This document shows positions 8,580 to 16,907 of a DNA stretch of 60,860 nucleotides, one piece after another. A model generated the notes under the pieces. The model ran no database searches. It saw only the letters and a program-made list of their open reading frames with translations, and had not been told where the DNA came from. A program made the position numbers and the translations under genes. Where the stretch lies: the NCBI RefSeq assembly GCF_021462265.1, contig NZ_JAJONF010000055.1, forward strand, positions 1-60,860, read 5' to 3'. Numbering within the stretch: the first letter of the stretch is position 1; the number at the start of each line of letters is the position of its first letter. Origin of the DNA: Streptomyces shenzhenensis. Its GTDB lineage: Bacteria; Actinomycetota; Actinomycetes; Streptomycetales; Streptomycetaceae.

Positions 8580-8936
8580 GTGAGCGCCAAGAGAGACGAG
8601 CAGAGCAGCGAGCACGACAAGCTGCCGATCCGGATGCTGCACGACCGGGTCCTGGTCAAGCAGGACACCGGGGAGGGCGAGCGACGGTCGGGCGGAGGCA
8701 TCCTGATCCCCGCCACGGCGGCCGTCGGACGCCGGCTGGCCTGGGCCGATGTGGTCGCGGTCGGCCAGAACGTGCGGACGGTGGAGCCCGGTGACCGGGT
8801 CCTGTACGACCCGGAGGACCGCGCCGAGGTCGAGGTGCGCGGGGTGGCGTACGTGCTGATGCGCGAGCGCGACCTGCACGCGGTGGCCGCCGACCGGTTC
8901 GAGGGCTCGGAGGATTCGACCGGCCTGTACCTCTGA
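8580..8936 (+). CDS. GroES-like co-chaperone protein
   Basis: 118 residues from GTG 8580. The core (LPIRMLHDRVLVKQDT, GGILIPATA, GDRVLYDP, LMRERDLHAV) matches the Cpn10/GroES fold. It has a divergent mobile loop and extra charged N-terminal and C-terminal tails absent from the ~100-residue GroES of the groESL operon. No groEL is next to it. It is probably an accessory Cpn10 paralogue conserved in streptomycetes; partner and client are unknown. Confidence 0.85.
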   Translation: MSAKRDEQSSEHDKLPIRMLHDRVLVKQDTGEGERRSGGGILIPATAAVGRRLAWADVVAVGQNVRTVEPGDRVLYDPEDRAEVEVRGVAYVLMRERDLHAVAADRFEGSEDSTGLYL

Positions 8937-8984
8937 TCCCTGCCATCCGGACGATCCGCACCATCCGGATGGTGCAGGGGTCTG

Positions 8985-9018
8985 AAGGGGCCCGGTGACC
9001 GTGGTCACCGGGCCCCTT
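8985..9018. terminator. Strong bidirectional terminator
   Basis: A perfect 16-bp inverted repeat (AAGGGGCCCGGTGACC and its complement) with T-rich ends on both sides. It lies between the GroES-like gene and the convergent PBP gene. Confidence 0.92.
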
Positions 9019-9020
9019 TG

Positions 9021-11954
9021 TCATTGGACGAACCCGAACCCGCCTGGGCCGCCCGCTGTCGTGCCGGTGGTGGTGCCGGTGTCGGTGCCCGCCGTCGTCC
9101 CGGTACTGGTGCCGCCGGTCGTGGTCCCGGTGGAGGTCCCGGAGTCGGTGCCCGAGGTCGTCGTACCGGAGTCGGTGCCGGCGGTCGTCGTACCCGACGT
9201 GGTGGTGCCGGCGGTGGTGGAGCCGCCTGTCGTACCGCCGGCGGTGGTGCCGTTGGTGGTGGTGCCGGGGGTGCCGCCGGTGTTCTGGCCGCCGGTGGTG
9301 GTGCCGCCGTTGTCCTGGTTCGGGCCGGTGGTGCCGCCGTTGGCCTGGCCGCCGGTGCCCGGGGTGCCCGTGCTCTGGGTGGGCGGGGCCACGATCTCGG
9401 CGCCGGCCTGGAGGTCCAGGTCGAAGTCGGAGGCCTTGGTGCCCTGCAGGGCGGCCTTGGTGTACTGCGCCCAGATCTCGGTCGGGGCCCCGCCGCCGTT
9501 GATGCGGGGGAGGCCGAGCGCGCCGTACAGGGGCTTGTGGGCGGCCGTGACCGGGTCCTGGCCCATCACGGAGACGACGGTGGCGAGGTCGGGGGTGTAG
9601 CCCGCGAACCAGGCGGCGGTGTCCTCCTCCGCGGTGCCGGTCTTGCCGGCGGCCGGGCGGCCCGCGGCCTGGGCGGCGGTGGCGGTGCCGTTGTCGACCA
9701 CGCTCTGCAGGACGGAGGTGGTGGTGTCGGCGGCCTGCCGGCTGACGGCCTGCTTGGTCGTCGACTCCGGCAGCTTGATGTCCTGCGTACCGTCCCTCGT
9801 GATCTTCTCGACCATCGTGTAGGTGCCGTGCTTGCCGTGGTTGGCGAGCGTGGCGTACGCCTCCGCCATGTCGAGGACGCTGGCGGTGGCGGTGCCGAGG
9901 GCGATGGACGGGTAGGGCTGGAGGTCCTTGGTGTCGGCGGGGATGCCCAGGCCGACCGCGGTCTGCTTGATCTTGGAGGGGCCGACGTCGACGGACATCT
10001 GCGCGTACACCGAGTTCACGGAGAGGTCGGTGGCCTTGCGGACGGTGATCTGGCCGTACGACTTCCCGTCCTCGTTCTCCGGCGCGTAGGTACCGCCGGG
10101 CCAGCCCTGGACGGCGCGCTTGTCGGTGCCGTCGTAGTAGGTGTTCGGGGTGATGGTCTGGCCGGACTGGGTGGTGGAGCCGTTGTCGACGGCGGAGGCG
10201 AAGACGAAGGGCTTGAAGGTGGAGCCGACCTGGAAGTCACCGCGGGTCGCGCCGTTGGTGTACTGCTTCACGTAGTCGATGCCGCCGTACATGGCGACGA
10301 CCTGGCCGGTCTTCGGGTCGACGGAGGCGCCGCCGGCCCGCACGTAGTTGTCGACCTTGTTCTTCTTGTCCAGCTTGGACATCAGCTTGTCGTCGACCGC
10401 CTTCACGAAGGCGTTCTGCCTGGACTTCTGCAGGGTGGTGGTGATGCGGTAGCCGCCGGCCGCCAGGGAGTCCGAGTCGACGATCTTGTTCTTGATCAGG
10501 TAGTCGTTGACCGCGTTGACGATGTAGCCGCGCTGTCCGGACATGCCGGTGGAGGCGGTCTGCTCCTTGGGCATCGGGAACTTCATCGCGGCCCGCTCGG
10601 ACTCGCCGAGCCAGCCCTTCTTGACCATGCCGTCCAGGACGTAGTTCCAGCGGGCGACGGCCGCGGCCTTGTTCTCGGGGTGGGCGACGACGTCGTACTC
10701 GCTGGGCGCGTTGACGAGCGCGGCGAGGTAGGCGGCGCGGGCCGGGTCCAGGTCGGTGGCGTCCTTGCCGTAGTAGGCCTGGGCGGCGGCCTGGATGCCG
10801 TAGGCGTTGCGGCCGAAGTAGCTGGTGTTGAGGTAGCCCTCCAGGATCTGGTCCTTGGACTCGCTGCGGTCCAGCTTGATCGCGACGAACACCTCCTTCA
10901 CCTTGCGGGTGACGGTCTGCTCCTGCGCGAGGTAGTAGTTCTTCACGTACTGCTGGGTGATCGTCGAGCCGGACTGGGTGCCCTTGCCGGTCGCGGTGTT
11001 CCAGGCGGCGCGCAGCATCGCCTTGGGGTCGACGGCGGACTCGGTGTAGAAGTCCCGGTCCTCGGCGGCGAGTACGGCGTGCTGGGCGTCCTTGGAGACC
11101 TGGGCGAGGGTCACGTTCTCCCGGTTGACCTCGCCGTCGCGGGCGAGCTGGGAGCCGTCGGCGTACAGGTACACGTTGGACTGCTTGGTGGCGAACGCGT
11201 TGGCCGCCGGGATCTTCACCATCGAGTAGCCGAGGAAGAACAGGCCGATCAGCAGCAGGACGCCGATCACGAAGGTGCCGAGCAGCATCCGCCAGGTCGG
11301 GAGGATCCGCCGCCACCCGGTCCGCTTGGGCCGCTTCATCTTCTTCTCGCCCCCCTTCGTCTCCACGGGCTCCGCGGTCTCCACGGTCGCCGCGCCGGCC
11401 GCGGGCGGCTCCGCCCGGGGTGCCGGGATCGGGGCCGGTGGCGGGGCGGGTGCCGAGGCCGGGGCGGGTGCCGCCGCCTTCGGCACCCTGATCGCCGCGA
11501 GCTGCCGCGTCTGGGTGTCCTGCGGGTCCTGCGTGTTCGGTGTGTTCTGCGTGTGCTGTGCGCCCTGCGTGTTCGGTGTGTTCTGCGCGCCCTGCCTGTC
11601 CTGCGGGTTCTGGCCGTCCTGCGGGTTTCCGGCCGTGTTCTGCCGGTTCCCGGTCGCCGCGGGCGGTCGCGCGTTCGGCACCGTGACCGCGGTGAGCTGG
11701 CGCGTCTCGGTGTCCTCGGCCGCCGGCCGCTGCGGGGCGATCTTCTTCTCGCCCGCTCCCGGCCGCTGCTGCTCCGTCTTCGCCTGCTCGGGCTGCTTGG
11801 CCTGCTCGGCCGCCGCGGGCGGCTCCGGCTTCATCGGCTCCTTCGGCTCGGCCCCCCGCTGCGGCGGGGTCTGCTTCTCCTCGGCCGCGGCCGGCGGCTC
11901 CGTCGGGCCTGTGCCGCCCTGGTTCGGCTGTCGCGGCTGCGGCTCGTCGCTCAT
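9021..11954 (-). CDS. Class A penicillin-binding protein (transglycosylase/transpeptidase)
   Basis: 977 residues. Order: a long Pro/Gln/Ala-rich cytoplasmic region (1-220) with repeats of QNTPNTQ type, one membrane helix (~222-246), a GT51 glycosyltransferase domain with catalytic Glu298 in EDRDF, and a transpeptidase domain with Ser578 in STFK, SVN at 645-647 and KTG from Lys771. The C-terminal ~90 residues are an almost pure Gly/Thr/Ser low-complexity tail ending in GGFGFVQ. It polymerises and cross-links peptidoglycan outside the membrane. Start ATG 11954 has AGGAG upstream; the longer frame from 11987 does not. The catalytic set looks intact. Threonine/glycine tails occur in other streptomycete PBPs and may contact the wall. 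Confidence 0.93.
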   Translation of the reverse strand: MSDEPQPRQPNQGGTGPTEPPAAAEEKQTPPQRGAEPKEPMKPEPPAAAEQAKQPEQAKTEQQRPGAGEKKIAPQRPAAEDTETRQLTAVTVPNARPPAATGNRQNTAGNPQDGQNPQDRQGAQNTPNTQGAQHTQNTPNTQDPQDTQTRQLAAIRVPKAAAPAPASAPAPPPAPIPAPRAEPPAAGAATVETAEPVETKGGEKKMKRPKRTGWRRILPTWRMLLGTFVIGVLLLIGLFFLGYSMVKIPAANAFATKQSNVYLYADGSQLARDGEVNRENVTLAQVSKDAQHAVLAAEDRDFYTESAVDPKAMLRAAWNTATGKGTQSGSTITQQYVKNYYLAQEQTVTRKVKEVFVAIKLDRSESKDQILEGYLNTSYFGRNAYGIQAAAQAYYGKDATDLDPARAAYLAALVNAPSEYDVVAHPENKAAAVARWNYVLDGMVKKGWLGESERAAMKFPMPKEQTASTGMSGQRGYIVNAVNDYLIKNKIVDSDSLAAGGYRITTTLQKSRQNAFVKAVDDKLMSKLDKKNKVDNYVRAGGASVDPKTGQVVAMYGGIDYVKQYTNGATRGDFQVGSTFKPFVFASAVDNGSTTQSGQTITPNTYYDGTDKRAVQGWPGGTYAPENEDGKSYGQITVRKATDLSVNSVYAQMSVDVGPSKIKQTAVGLGIPADTKDLQPYPSIALGTATASVLDMAEAYATLANHGKHGTYTMVEKITRDGTQDIKLPESTTKQAVSRQAADTTTSVLQSVVDNGTATAAQAAGRPAAGKTGTAEEDTAAWFAGYTPDLATVVSVMGQDPVTAAHKPLYGALGLPRINGGGAPTEIWAQYTKAALQGTKASDFDLDLQAGAEIVAPPTQSTGTPGTGGQANGGTTGPNQDNGGTTTGGQNTGGTPGTTTNGTTAGGTTGGSTTAGTTTSGTTTAGTDSGTTTSGTDSGTSTGTTTGGTSTGTTAGTDTGTTTGTTAGGPGGFGFVQ

Positions 11955-12158
11955 CTCGTGCACGGACTCCTGTTTCGCGTCGTACATCGTTCCCGTACGA
12001 CCTCGTACGCTTCTCGCCCCCTGGTGAAGACTCTCGCACCGTGCGTTCCGTTCCCGGATTCCGGCACGCTTCGGTCACGGAAATTGCGTGGCCTGCGATG
12101 TCGTCGGCGCAGTAGGCTCCTGCGCTTCGGTGTCGGGCGGTCCGGGAGGTCGGTTGGC

Positions 12159-12959
12159 GTGGGTGCGGGACGGTTGTACACGGCCGTCGCGGCGGGGGGT
12201 TTCCGACGGTACGCGACGTATCGGGCCGCCACTGCCGCCGGGGTGTTCACCAACACGGCCTTCGGGATCATCCTCGTCTACACGTACTTGGCGCTGTGGG
12301 ACGAGAAACCGCACCTCGGAGGCTATGACCAGGCGCAGGCGGTGACCTATGTGTGGCTCGGACAGTGCCTGTACGCCACGCTCGCGATCCAGGGCGGGGG
12401 CGCGGAAAAAGACCTGATGGAGCGTATCCGTACGGGCGCGATCGCGATCGACCTGTACCGTCCGGCCGATCTTCAACTGTGGTGGCTGGCGACCGATCTG
12501 GGCCGCTCGCTGTTCCAGTTGCTGGGCCGGGGCGTGATCCCCTTCCTGGTCGGCGCGGTGTTCTTCCCGATGGCGCTGCCCGCGGACGCCGGTACCTGGG
12601 CGGCCTTCCTGGTCGCGCTGTTCCTCGCGATGCTCGTCAGCTTCGGCATCCGCTACCTGGTCGCGCTGAGCGTCTTCTGGCTGATGGACGGCACGGGCGT
12701 CAACCAGGCCATGATGATCACGGGGGTCTTCTTCTCGGGGATGACCCTGCCGCTGAACGTCTTCCCGGGCGGCTTCGGCGAGGTGGTCCGCGTCCTGCCG
12801 TGGGCGGCGCAGCTCCAGATGCCCGCGGACGTGCTGCTGGGGGAGACCGGGGTGGCGGGGGCGTTGGCCTTCCAGGCCGCGTGGGCGGTGGCGCTGCTGA
12901 CGGCGGGCCGGCTGCTGCAGACGGCGGCGACACGACGGGTGGTGGTGCAGGGTGGCTGA
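12159..12959 (+). CDS. ABC-2 type transporter permease (first subunit)
   Basis: 266 residues from GTG 12159, which follows GGGAGG by 9 bases. About six hydrophobic segments, with a NQAMMITGVFFSGMTLPLNVFP stretch typical of the COG4587-type uncharacterised ABC permeases that occur with COG3694 and COG4586 partners. It overlaps the next permease gene by 8 bases, so translation is probably coupled. With the two genes downstream it forms a complete exporter whose substrate is unknown. Confidence 0.88.
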   Translation: MGAGRLYTAVAAGGFRRYATYRAATAAGVFTNTAFGIILVYTYLALWDEKPHLGGYDQAQAVTYVWLGQCLYATLAIQGGGAEKDLMERIRTGAIAIDLYRPADLQLWWLATDLGRSLFQLLGRGVIPFLVGAVFFPMALPADAGTWAAFLVALFLAMLVSFGIRYLVALSVFWLMDGTGVNQAMMITGVFFSGMTLPLNVFPGGFGEVVRVLPWAAQLQMPADVLLGETGVAGALAFQAAWAVALLTAGRLLQTAATRRVVVQGG

Positions 12960-13866
12960 GCGTGTGCGGGACGGGCGGCGCGGGGCGGCCGAGGGTGTGC
13001 CGGAGGGGCGGCGCGGGGCGGTTGACTGTGTGCCGGGAGGGCGGCGTGGGGCGGGGGAGCGGGCCCGGGACGGGCTGCGGGCGTACTGGCTGATCGCCGG
13101 GATGTGGATCCGTTCCACGATGACCTACCGGACGTCCTTCGCCCTCACGATGGCCGGGAACCTGGTGGTGACCGGGCTGGACTTCGCCACGATCCTGCTG
13201 ATGTTCTCGCAGGTCGACTCGCTCGGCGGCTGGTCGCTGCCCGAGGTCTGCTTCCTGTACGGACTGTCGGCGACCGCGTTCGGCGTCGCCGACCTGGTGC
13301 TGGGCTCGATGGACGTGCTGGGCGCCCGGATCCGCGACGGCTCCTTCGACACGTTGCTGGTCCGGCCGGCCCCGGTGCTCGCCCAGATCGGCGCGGACCG
13401 CTTCGCGCTGCGCCGCCTGGGCCGGATCACCCAGGGCTCGGTGGTGCTGGGCTGGTCGCTGGTCTCCGTCGACGTCGCCTGGACACCGGCGAAGGTGCTG
13501 CTGGTCCCCGTGATGCTGGCCGCCGGCGCGGCGATCTTCTGCGCGCTGTTCGTGGCGGGCGCCGCCTTCCAGTTCGTGGCGCAGGACGCGGCGGAGGTGC
13601 AGAACGCGTTCACCTACGGCGGTACGACGCTGCTCCAGTACCCGCCGACGGTGTTCGGGAAGGACTTCGTACGCGGGGTGACGTTCATGCTGCCGCTGGC
13701 CTTCGTCAACTGGGTGCCGGCCGCGTACGTGCTGGGGCGGCCGTATCCGCTGCGGCTGCCGGGGTGGACGGCGTGGTCGGCGCCGCTGGTGGCGGTGGTC
13801 TGCTGCGCGCTGGCGGGTCTGGCCTGGCGGGCGGGGCTCAGGGCGTATCGAAGTACGGGAAGTTGA
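12952..13866 (+). CDS. ABC-2 type transporter permease (second subunit) with expanded N-terminus
   Basis: 304 residues. From residue ~43 (RAYWLIAGMWIRSTMTYRT) it matches the COG3694-type permease, with six hydrophobic segments. Residues 5-37 are three 11-residue repeats (VRDGRRGAAEG, VPEGRRGAVDC, VPGGRRGAGER) encoded by 33-bp tandem repeats. The following ARDGLRAY looks like the ancestral copy, so the gene appears to have gained 99 bases in frame right after its start. The start GTG 12952 overlaps the upstream gene. The ATP-binding partner follows 31 bases downstream. Confidence 0.87.
   Translation: MAERVRDGRRGAAEGVPEGRRGAVDCVPGGRRGAGERARDGLRAYWLIAGMWIRSTMTYRTSFALTMAGNLVVTGLDFATILLMFSQVDSLGGWSLPEVCFLYGLSATAFGVADLVLGSMDVLGARIRDGSFDTLLVRPAPVLAQIGADRFALRRLGRITQGSVVLGWSLVSVDVAWTPAKVLLVPVMLAAGAAIFCALFVAGAAFQFVAQDAAEVQNAFTYGGTTLLQYPPTVFGKDFVRGVTFMLPLAFVNWVPAAYVLGRPYPLRLPGWTAWSAPLVAVVCCALAGLAWRAGLRAYRSTGS
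12964..13062 (+). repeat. 33-bp tandem repeat, three copies, in frame
   Basis: Three imperfect 33-bp units (12964-12996, 12997-13029, 13030-13062), each encoding an 11-residue Arg/Gly-rich block. Unit length is a multiple of three, so the reading frame of the permease is kept. Confidence 0.85.
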
Positions 13867-13897
13867 TCTGATGATCGGGGCGCAGGGAGCTGATCTG

Positions 13898-14896
13898 ATG
13901 TCGGACGTGTTCATCGAGGTCGACGAGGTGGAGAAGGTCTTCGAGGTCCGCAAGAAGACCGGGTTCCTGAAACGGGAACGGCACCAGGTGCGGGCGGTCG
14001 ACTCGCTCTCCTTCACGGTGGCGCGCGGCGAGATGGTCGGCTACATCGGCCCGAACGGCGCCGGCAAGTCGACCACGATCAAGATGCTGACGGGCATCCT
14101 CACCCCGAGCGGCGGCCGGCTCCGGGTGGCCGGCATCGACCCGTCCCGTGAGCGCACCCGCCTGGCCCACCGTATCGGCGTGGTCTTCGGCCAGCGCACG
14201 ACGCTGTGGTGGGACCTCCCGCTGATCGACTCCTACCGCCTGATGCACCGCATGTACCGCATCCCGGACGCCCGTTACGCCGAGAACCTGGACCGCCTGG
14301 TAGAACTCCTCTCCCTGGAAGCCCTGTTGGACGTCCCGGTACGGCAGCTCTCGCTCGGGCAGCGGATGCGCGGCGACATCGTGGCGGCGCTGCTGCACGA
14401 CCCGGACGTCCTCTACCTCGACGAGCCGACGATCGGCCTCGACGTGATCTCGAAGGCCAAGGTCCGCACCTTCCTCCGCGAACTGAACACCGAACGCGGC
14501 ACCACGGTCCTGCTCACCACCCACGACCTCCAGGACATCGAGCAGTTGTGCTCCCGGGTGATGGTCATCGACCACGGGCGGCTGATGTACGACGGTCCGC
14601 TCACCGGTCTGCACGAGGCGGGGGAGAGCGAGCGCACCCTCGTGGTCGACCTGGAACGGGAGCTCCCGCCCATCGACGCCGGCCCGGCGGCGCGGGTGGT
14701 GAAGGTGGAGGGCCCCAGGCAGTGGCTGGCGTTCCCGGCCGCGGAGTCGGCGGCGCCGCTGGTGGCGCGCATCGCGGCGGAGTACCCGTTGCTGGACCTG
14801 TCCGTCCGGGAGCCGGACATCGAGACGGTGATCGCGGCCATGCTGTATCCGATCGGGGACACCGCCAAGCCCCCGGCGGAGCGGCCGACGGCATAG
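13898..14896 (+). CDS. ABC transporter ATP-binding protein
   Basis: 332 residues. Walker A GPNGAGKST at 51-59, Q-loop region VVFGQRTTLWWD, signature LSLGQRMR, Walker B VLYLDEP, and the switch histidine in TTHDL. The TLWWDLP segment and C-terminal extra domain fit the COG4586 group that pairs with the two permeases upstream. Start ATG 13898 is favoured over 13871 because GGGAG lies 8 bases before it. The ATPase powers export of an unknown substrate, likely with the permeases as a heterodimeric channel. Confidence 0.93.
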   Translation: MSDVFIEVDEVEKVFEVRKKTGFLKRERHQVRAVDSLSFTVARGEMVGYIGPNGAGKSTTIKMLTGILTPSGGRLRVAGIDPSRERTRLAHRIGVVFGQRTTLWWDLPLIDSYRLMHRMYRIPDARYAENLDRLVELLSLEALLDVPVRQLSLGQRMRGDIVAALLHDPDVLYLDEPTIGLDVISKAKVRTFLRELNTERGTTVLLTTHDLQDIEQLCSRVMVIDHGRLMYDGPLTGLHEAGESERTLVVDLERELPPIDAGPAARVVKVEGPRQWLAFPAAESAAPLVARIAAEYPLLDLSVREPDIETVIAAMLYPIGDTAKPPAERPTA

Positions 14897-14929
14897 TCCG
14901 GGGCGCCGGGAACTCGTAGTCTGCACTCC

Positions 14930-15694
14930 ATGACCGAGGATGCTCCGGAGCTGCGCGCCTCCGACGCCGATCGTGAACGAGTCGCCGAGATCCTCCGGGA
15001 CGCCCTCGCGGAGGGGCGGCTCGACATGGGGGAGTTCGAGGAGCGGCTGGAGGCGACGTACAAGGCCCGTACCTACGGTGAGCTGGCGCCCATCACGAGG
15101 GACCTGCCGGCGGGGGGTGCGCCGCCGGCCGTGTCGTTCAGCAAGGCTCCTGCGGAGAGCGGGAGCTGGGGGAGCCGGATCGTCGGTGGCGAGGGTTCGT
15201 CGACGTGGGCGATGGCCGTGATGTCCGGGTTCCAGCGCAAGGGACGCTGGACGGTGCCGAAGCGGTTCACCGGCTTCACCTTCATGGGCGGCGGCGAGAT
15301 CGACCTGCGCGAGGCGAACTTCGCGGACGGCGAGGTCGAGCTCAACTGCATCGCGATCATGGGCGGGATCAGCGTGGTCGTGCCGCCGGGCGTCGAGGTC
15401 GTGATGCGGGGCATCGCCGTCATGGGCGGCTTCGACCACTACGAGGAGGAGACCCTGCCCGACCCGGCCGCCCCCAGGGTGATCGTGACGGGCCTCGCCT
15501 TCTGGGGCGGCGTCGAGGTGGAGCACAAGGTCACCAAGGCGGAACGCCGGCGCCTGAAGGAGGAACGCCGCCAGGAGCGGCTGGACGGCGGGTCGGCCCG
15601 GCACCAACTGCACGAGGCCCGGCACGAGTGGCGAGAGGCGCGCCGTGAGGAGCGCCGCGAGGAGCGGGAACGGCGCAGGCGCGGCGACCGTTGA
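14930..15694 (+). CDS. DUF1707 and LiaF-like C-terminal domain protein
   Basis: 254 residues. Residues ~8-60 are a DUF1707 domain (RASDADRERVAEILRDAL ... LDMGEFEERLEATY), a small helical module common in actinobacteria. Residues ~105-200 hold repeating beta strands (FMGGGEIDLRE, CIAIMGGISVVVPPGVEV, GIAVMGGF, GLAFWGGVEVEH) as in the C-terminal domain of LiaF/YvqF, the cell-envelope stress proteins. The last ~50 residues are an Arg/Glu-rich helix. No membrane segment is seen, unlike classic LiaF. Probably an envelope-stress-linked cytoplasmic protein; role inferred. The beta-strand protein on the opposite strand downstream has a related repetitive fold. Confidence 0.85.
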   Translation: MTEDAPELRASDADRERVAEILRDALAEGRLDMGEFEERLEATYKARTYGELAPITRDLPAGGAPPAVSFSKAPAESGSWGSRIVGGEGSSTWAMAVMSGFQRKGRWTVPKRFTGFTFMGGGEIDLREANFADGEVELNCIAIMGGISVVVPPGVEVVMRGIAVMGGFDHYEEETLPDPAAPRVIVTGLAFWGGVEVEHKVTKAERRRLKEERRQERLDGGSARHQLHEARHEWREARREERREERERRRRGDR

Positions 15695-16018
15695 GGGCGG
15701 CTGGTCTGGTACGGCGGCTGTTGAGGCGCGGCGGCTGCTCAAGCGCGGGGCTGCTGAGTCCCGGCGACTGCTCAAACACTGCGCCCGCGGAGGCGCCGCA
15801 CCCGCTGCGGCGCCCCGGTGCCGAAGGCGCGGCGGTTGCCGAGCGGCTCGCGTCGGGCGTGCACGCGAACGGGCGGCGTACTCCGACGAGTCGCCGGGGT
15901 ACGCCGCCCCCGCGCAGCCCGCGCAGCCCGCGCAGCCCGCGCAGCCCGCGCAGCCCGCGCCGTGGAGCGCGCCGTGGGAGCGCAATCTGGGGGCACAGTG
16001 GGGCCACCTGCCGGGGAC
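15695..16018. other. Intergenic region with degenerate G+C repeats
   Basis: 324 bases between convergent genes. The left half has loose repeats of a GGCGGCTGTTGAGG-like unit, and the right half carries the perfect 9-bp array listed separately. Open frames crossing it on both strands are compositional and have no ribosome sites. No terminator as clear as elsewhere in the window is visible. Confidence 0.6.
15911..15960. repeat. 9-bp tandem repeat CGCGCAGCC, about five copies
   Basis: Five perfect consecutive copies of CGCGCAGCC plus a partial sixth, between the stop codons of convergent genes. It has no spacers and is not CRISPR-like. Confidence 0.9.
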
Positions 16019-16684
16019 TCAGAGGCTGCGGGCGGTGATGTCGCCCCGGGAGGTGGTGGCGCGGATGTCGAGCTCGGCGGAGCCGTCGTTCTTGAGGGCG
16101 TTGCTGACCCGGCCGTGGCCGGTGCCGGCGTCGAGAGCGGCCGAGACGCCGGCGGCGGCGGTCACCGTGATGTCGCCGGACTGGGTGCTCAGCACCACCG
16201 TGCCGCGCAGGGCTTCGGCGATCCGGATGTCACCCCGGGCGGTGCTGATCTCCGCGTCGCCGCCCAGCCGGCCGACCTCGACATCGCCGTCGACCGCGGT
16301 GAGGCGGAGGCTCGCGGCCTCGTCGATCTTCGTCCGGCGGTACGCGCCGTGGAAGGTGACGTCGCCGAGGCGGCCGACGCCGCGGAACTCGGCGCTGCCG
16401 GCCTTGCCCTCGACGCGGGAGCCGGCGGGCAGCTGGACGGTCACCTCGACGGATCCGGAGGGGCCGAAGAGCTGGTTCTTCGACTCCTTCGCGGCGATCC
16501 GCAGCACACCGTCGGCGTAGCCGACCTCGATCTGCTCGGCCGCCTTCACGTCGCGGCTCCTGGCGCCGTCGGCGGGCAGGACCTCGACCGTGGTGTCGGT
16601 CCGGTCGGCGGCGATGAACCGGATCTGGCCCGCGGGGATGTCGAGGACGGCGGAGACCGGGGCGGGGGTGTCGAACTTCTGCAT
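16019..16684 (-). CDS. DUF4097-family beta-strand repeat protein
   Basis: 221 residues with a repeating short-strand pattern (GSAEFRGVGRLGDVTFHGA, AVDGDVEVGRLGGDAEIST, GDIRIAEALRGTVVLSTQSGDITVTA) typical of DUF4097 right-handed beta-helix-like proteins. No signal peptide or membrane helix. Function of the family is unknown; such genes often sit with envelope-stress or PspC/LiaF-like genes, as here. It is divergent from the dual-HTH regulator and shares a promoter region carrying several copies of that regulator's likely operator. Confidence 0.85.
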   Translation of the reverse strand: MQKFDTPAPVSAVLDIPAGQIRFIAADRTDTTVEVLPADGARSRDVKAAEQIEVGYADGVLRIAAKESKNQLFGPSGSVEVTVQLPAGSRVEGKAGSAEFRGVGRLGDVTFHGAYRRTKIDEAASLRLTAVDGDVEVGRLGGDAEISTARGDIRIAEALRGTVVLSTQSGDITVTAAAGVSAALDAGTGHGRVSNALKNDGSAELDIRATTSRGDITARSL

Positions 16685-16721
16685 CGTGCGCTCCTTCGAT
16701 CCGTTGTTTCTGATGACAGAA

Positions 16722-16855
16722 ACGCTACGTTGCGTTCATGGATGAGGCAACATACGCGTTGCGCTGAAACTGCATTCGTCCAGCTCAGGGCAATGATTTC
16801 GTTGCAACGTTCGTGAATCTAACGCAACGACAGCTAATCGGTTCGTTGCAATGGA
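16722..16855. promoter_or_regulatory. Divergent promoter region with repeated CGTTGC-type operators
   Basis: At least five related elements: CGTTGCGTT (16728-16736), CGTTGCGC (16757-16764), the palindrome CGTTGCAACG (16800-16809), AACGCAACG (16821-16829) and CGTTGCAAT (16844-16852). They fill the gap between the DUF4097 gene and the HTH regulator, and occur in both orientations. Autoregulation plus control of the DUF4097 gene is inferred. Confidence 0.7.
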
Positions 16856-16907
16856 TTGAAGGTGAACGCTATGCTGGCGGCACTGAGGGACCACAGAGGA
16901 GGCCGTG

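Noticed and set aside
9018..12959. A 1313-codon open frame on the plus strand
   Set aside because: It is the antisense of the class A PBP, with repetitive Gly/Arg/Leu/Val composition, no ribosome site and no recognisable domain; only its last ~266 codons are the real permease.
15911..15960. Possible CRISPR array
   Set aside because: Units are perfect and contiguous with no spacers, as are all other repeats in the window; no cas genes were found.
13838..15985. A 715-codon open frame on the minus strand
   Set aside because: Antisense to the ABC ATPase and DUF1707 genes, both of which have full motifs on the plus strand.
15645..16520. Open frames crossing the CGCGCAGCC array
   Set aside because: The predicted proteins are repeats of Ala/Gln/Pro or Arg/Gly arising from the array and overlap the DUF4097 gene on the other strand; no start signal.
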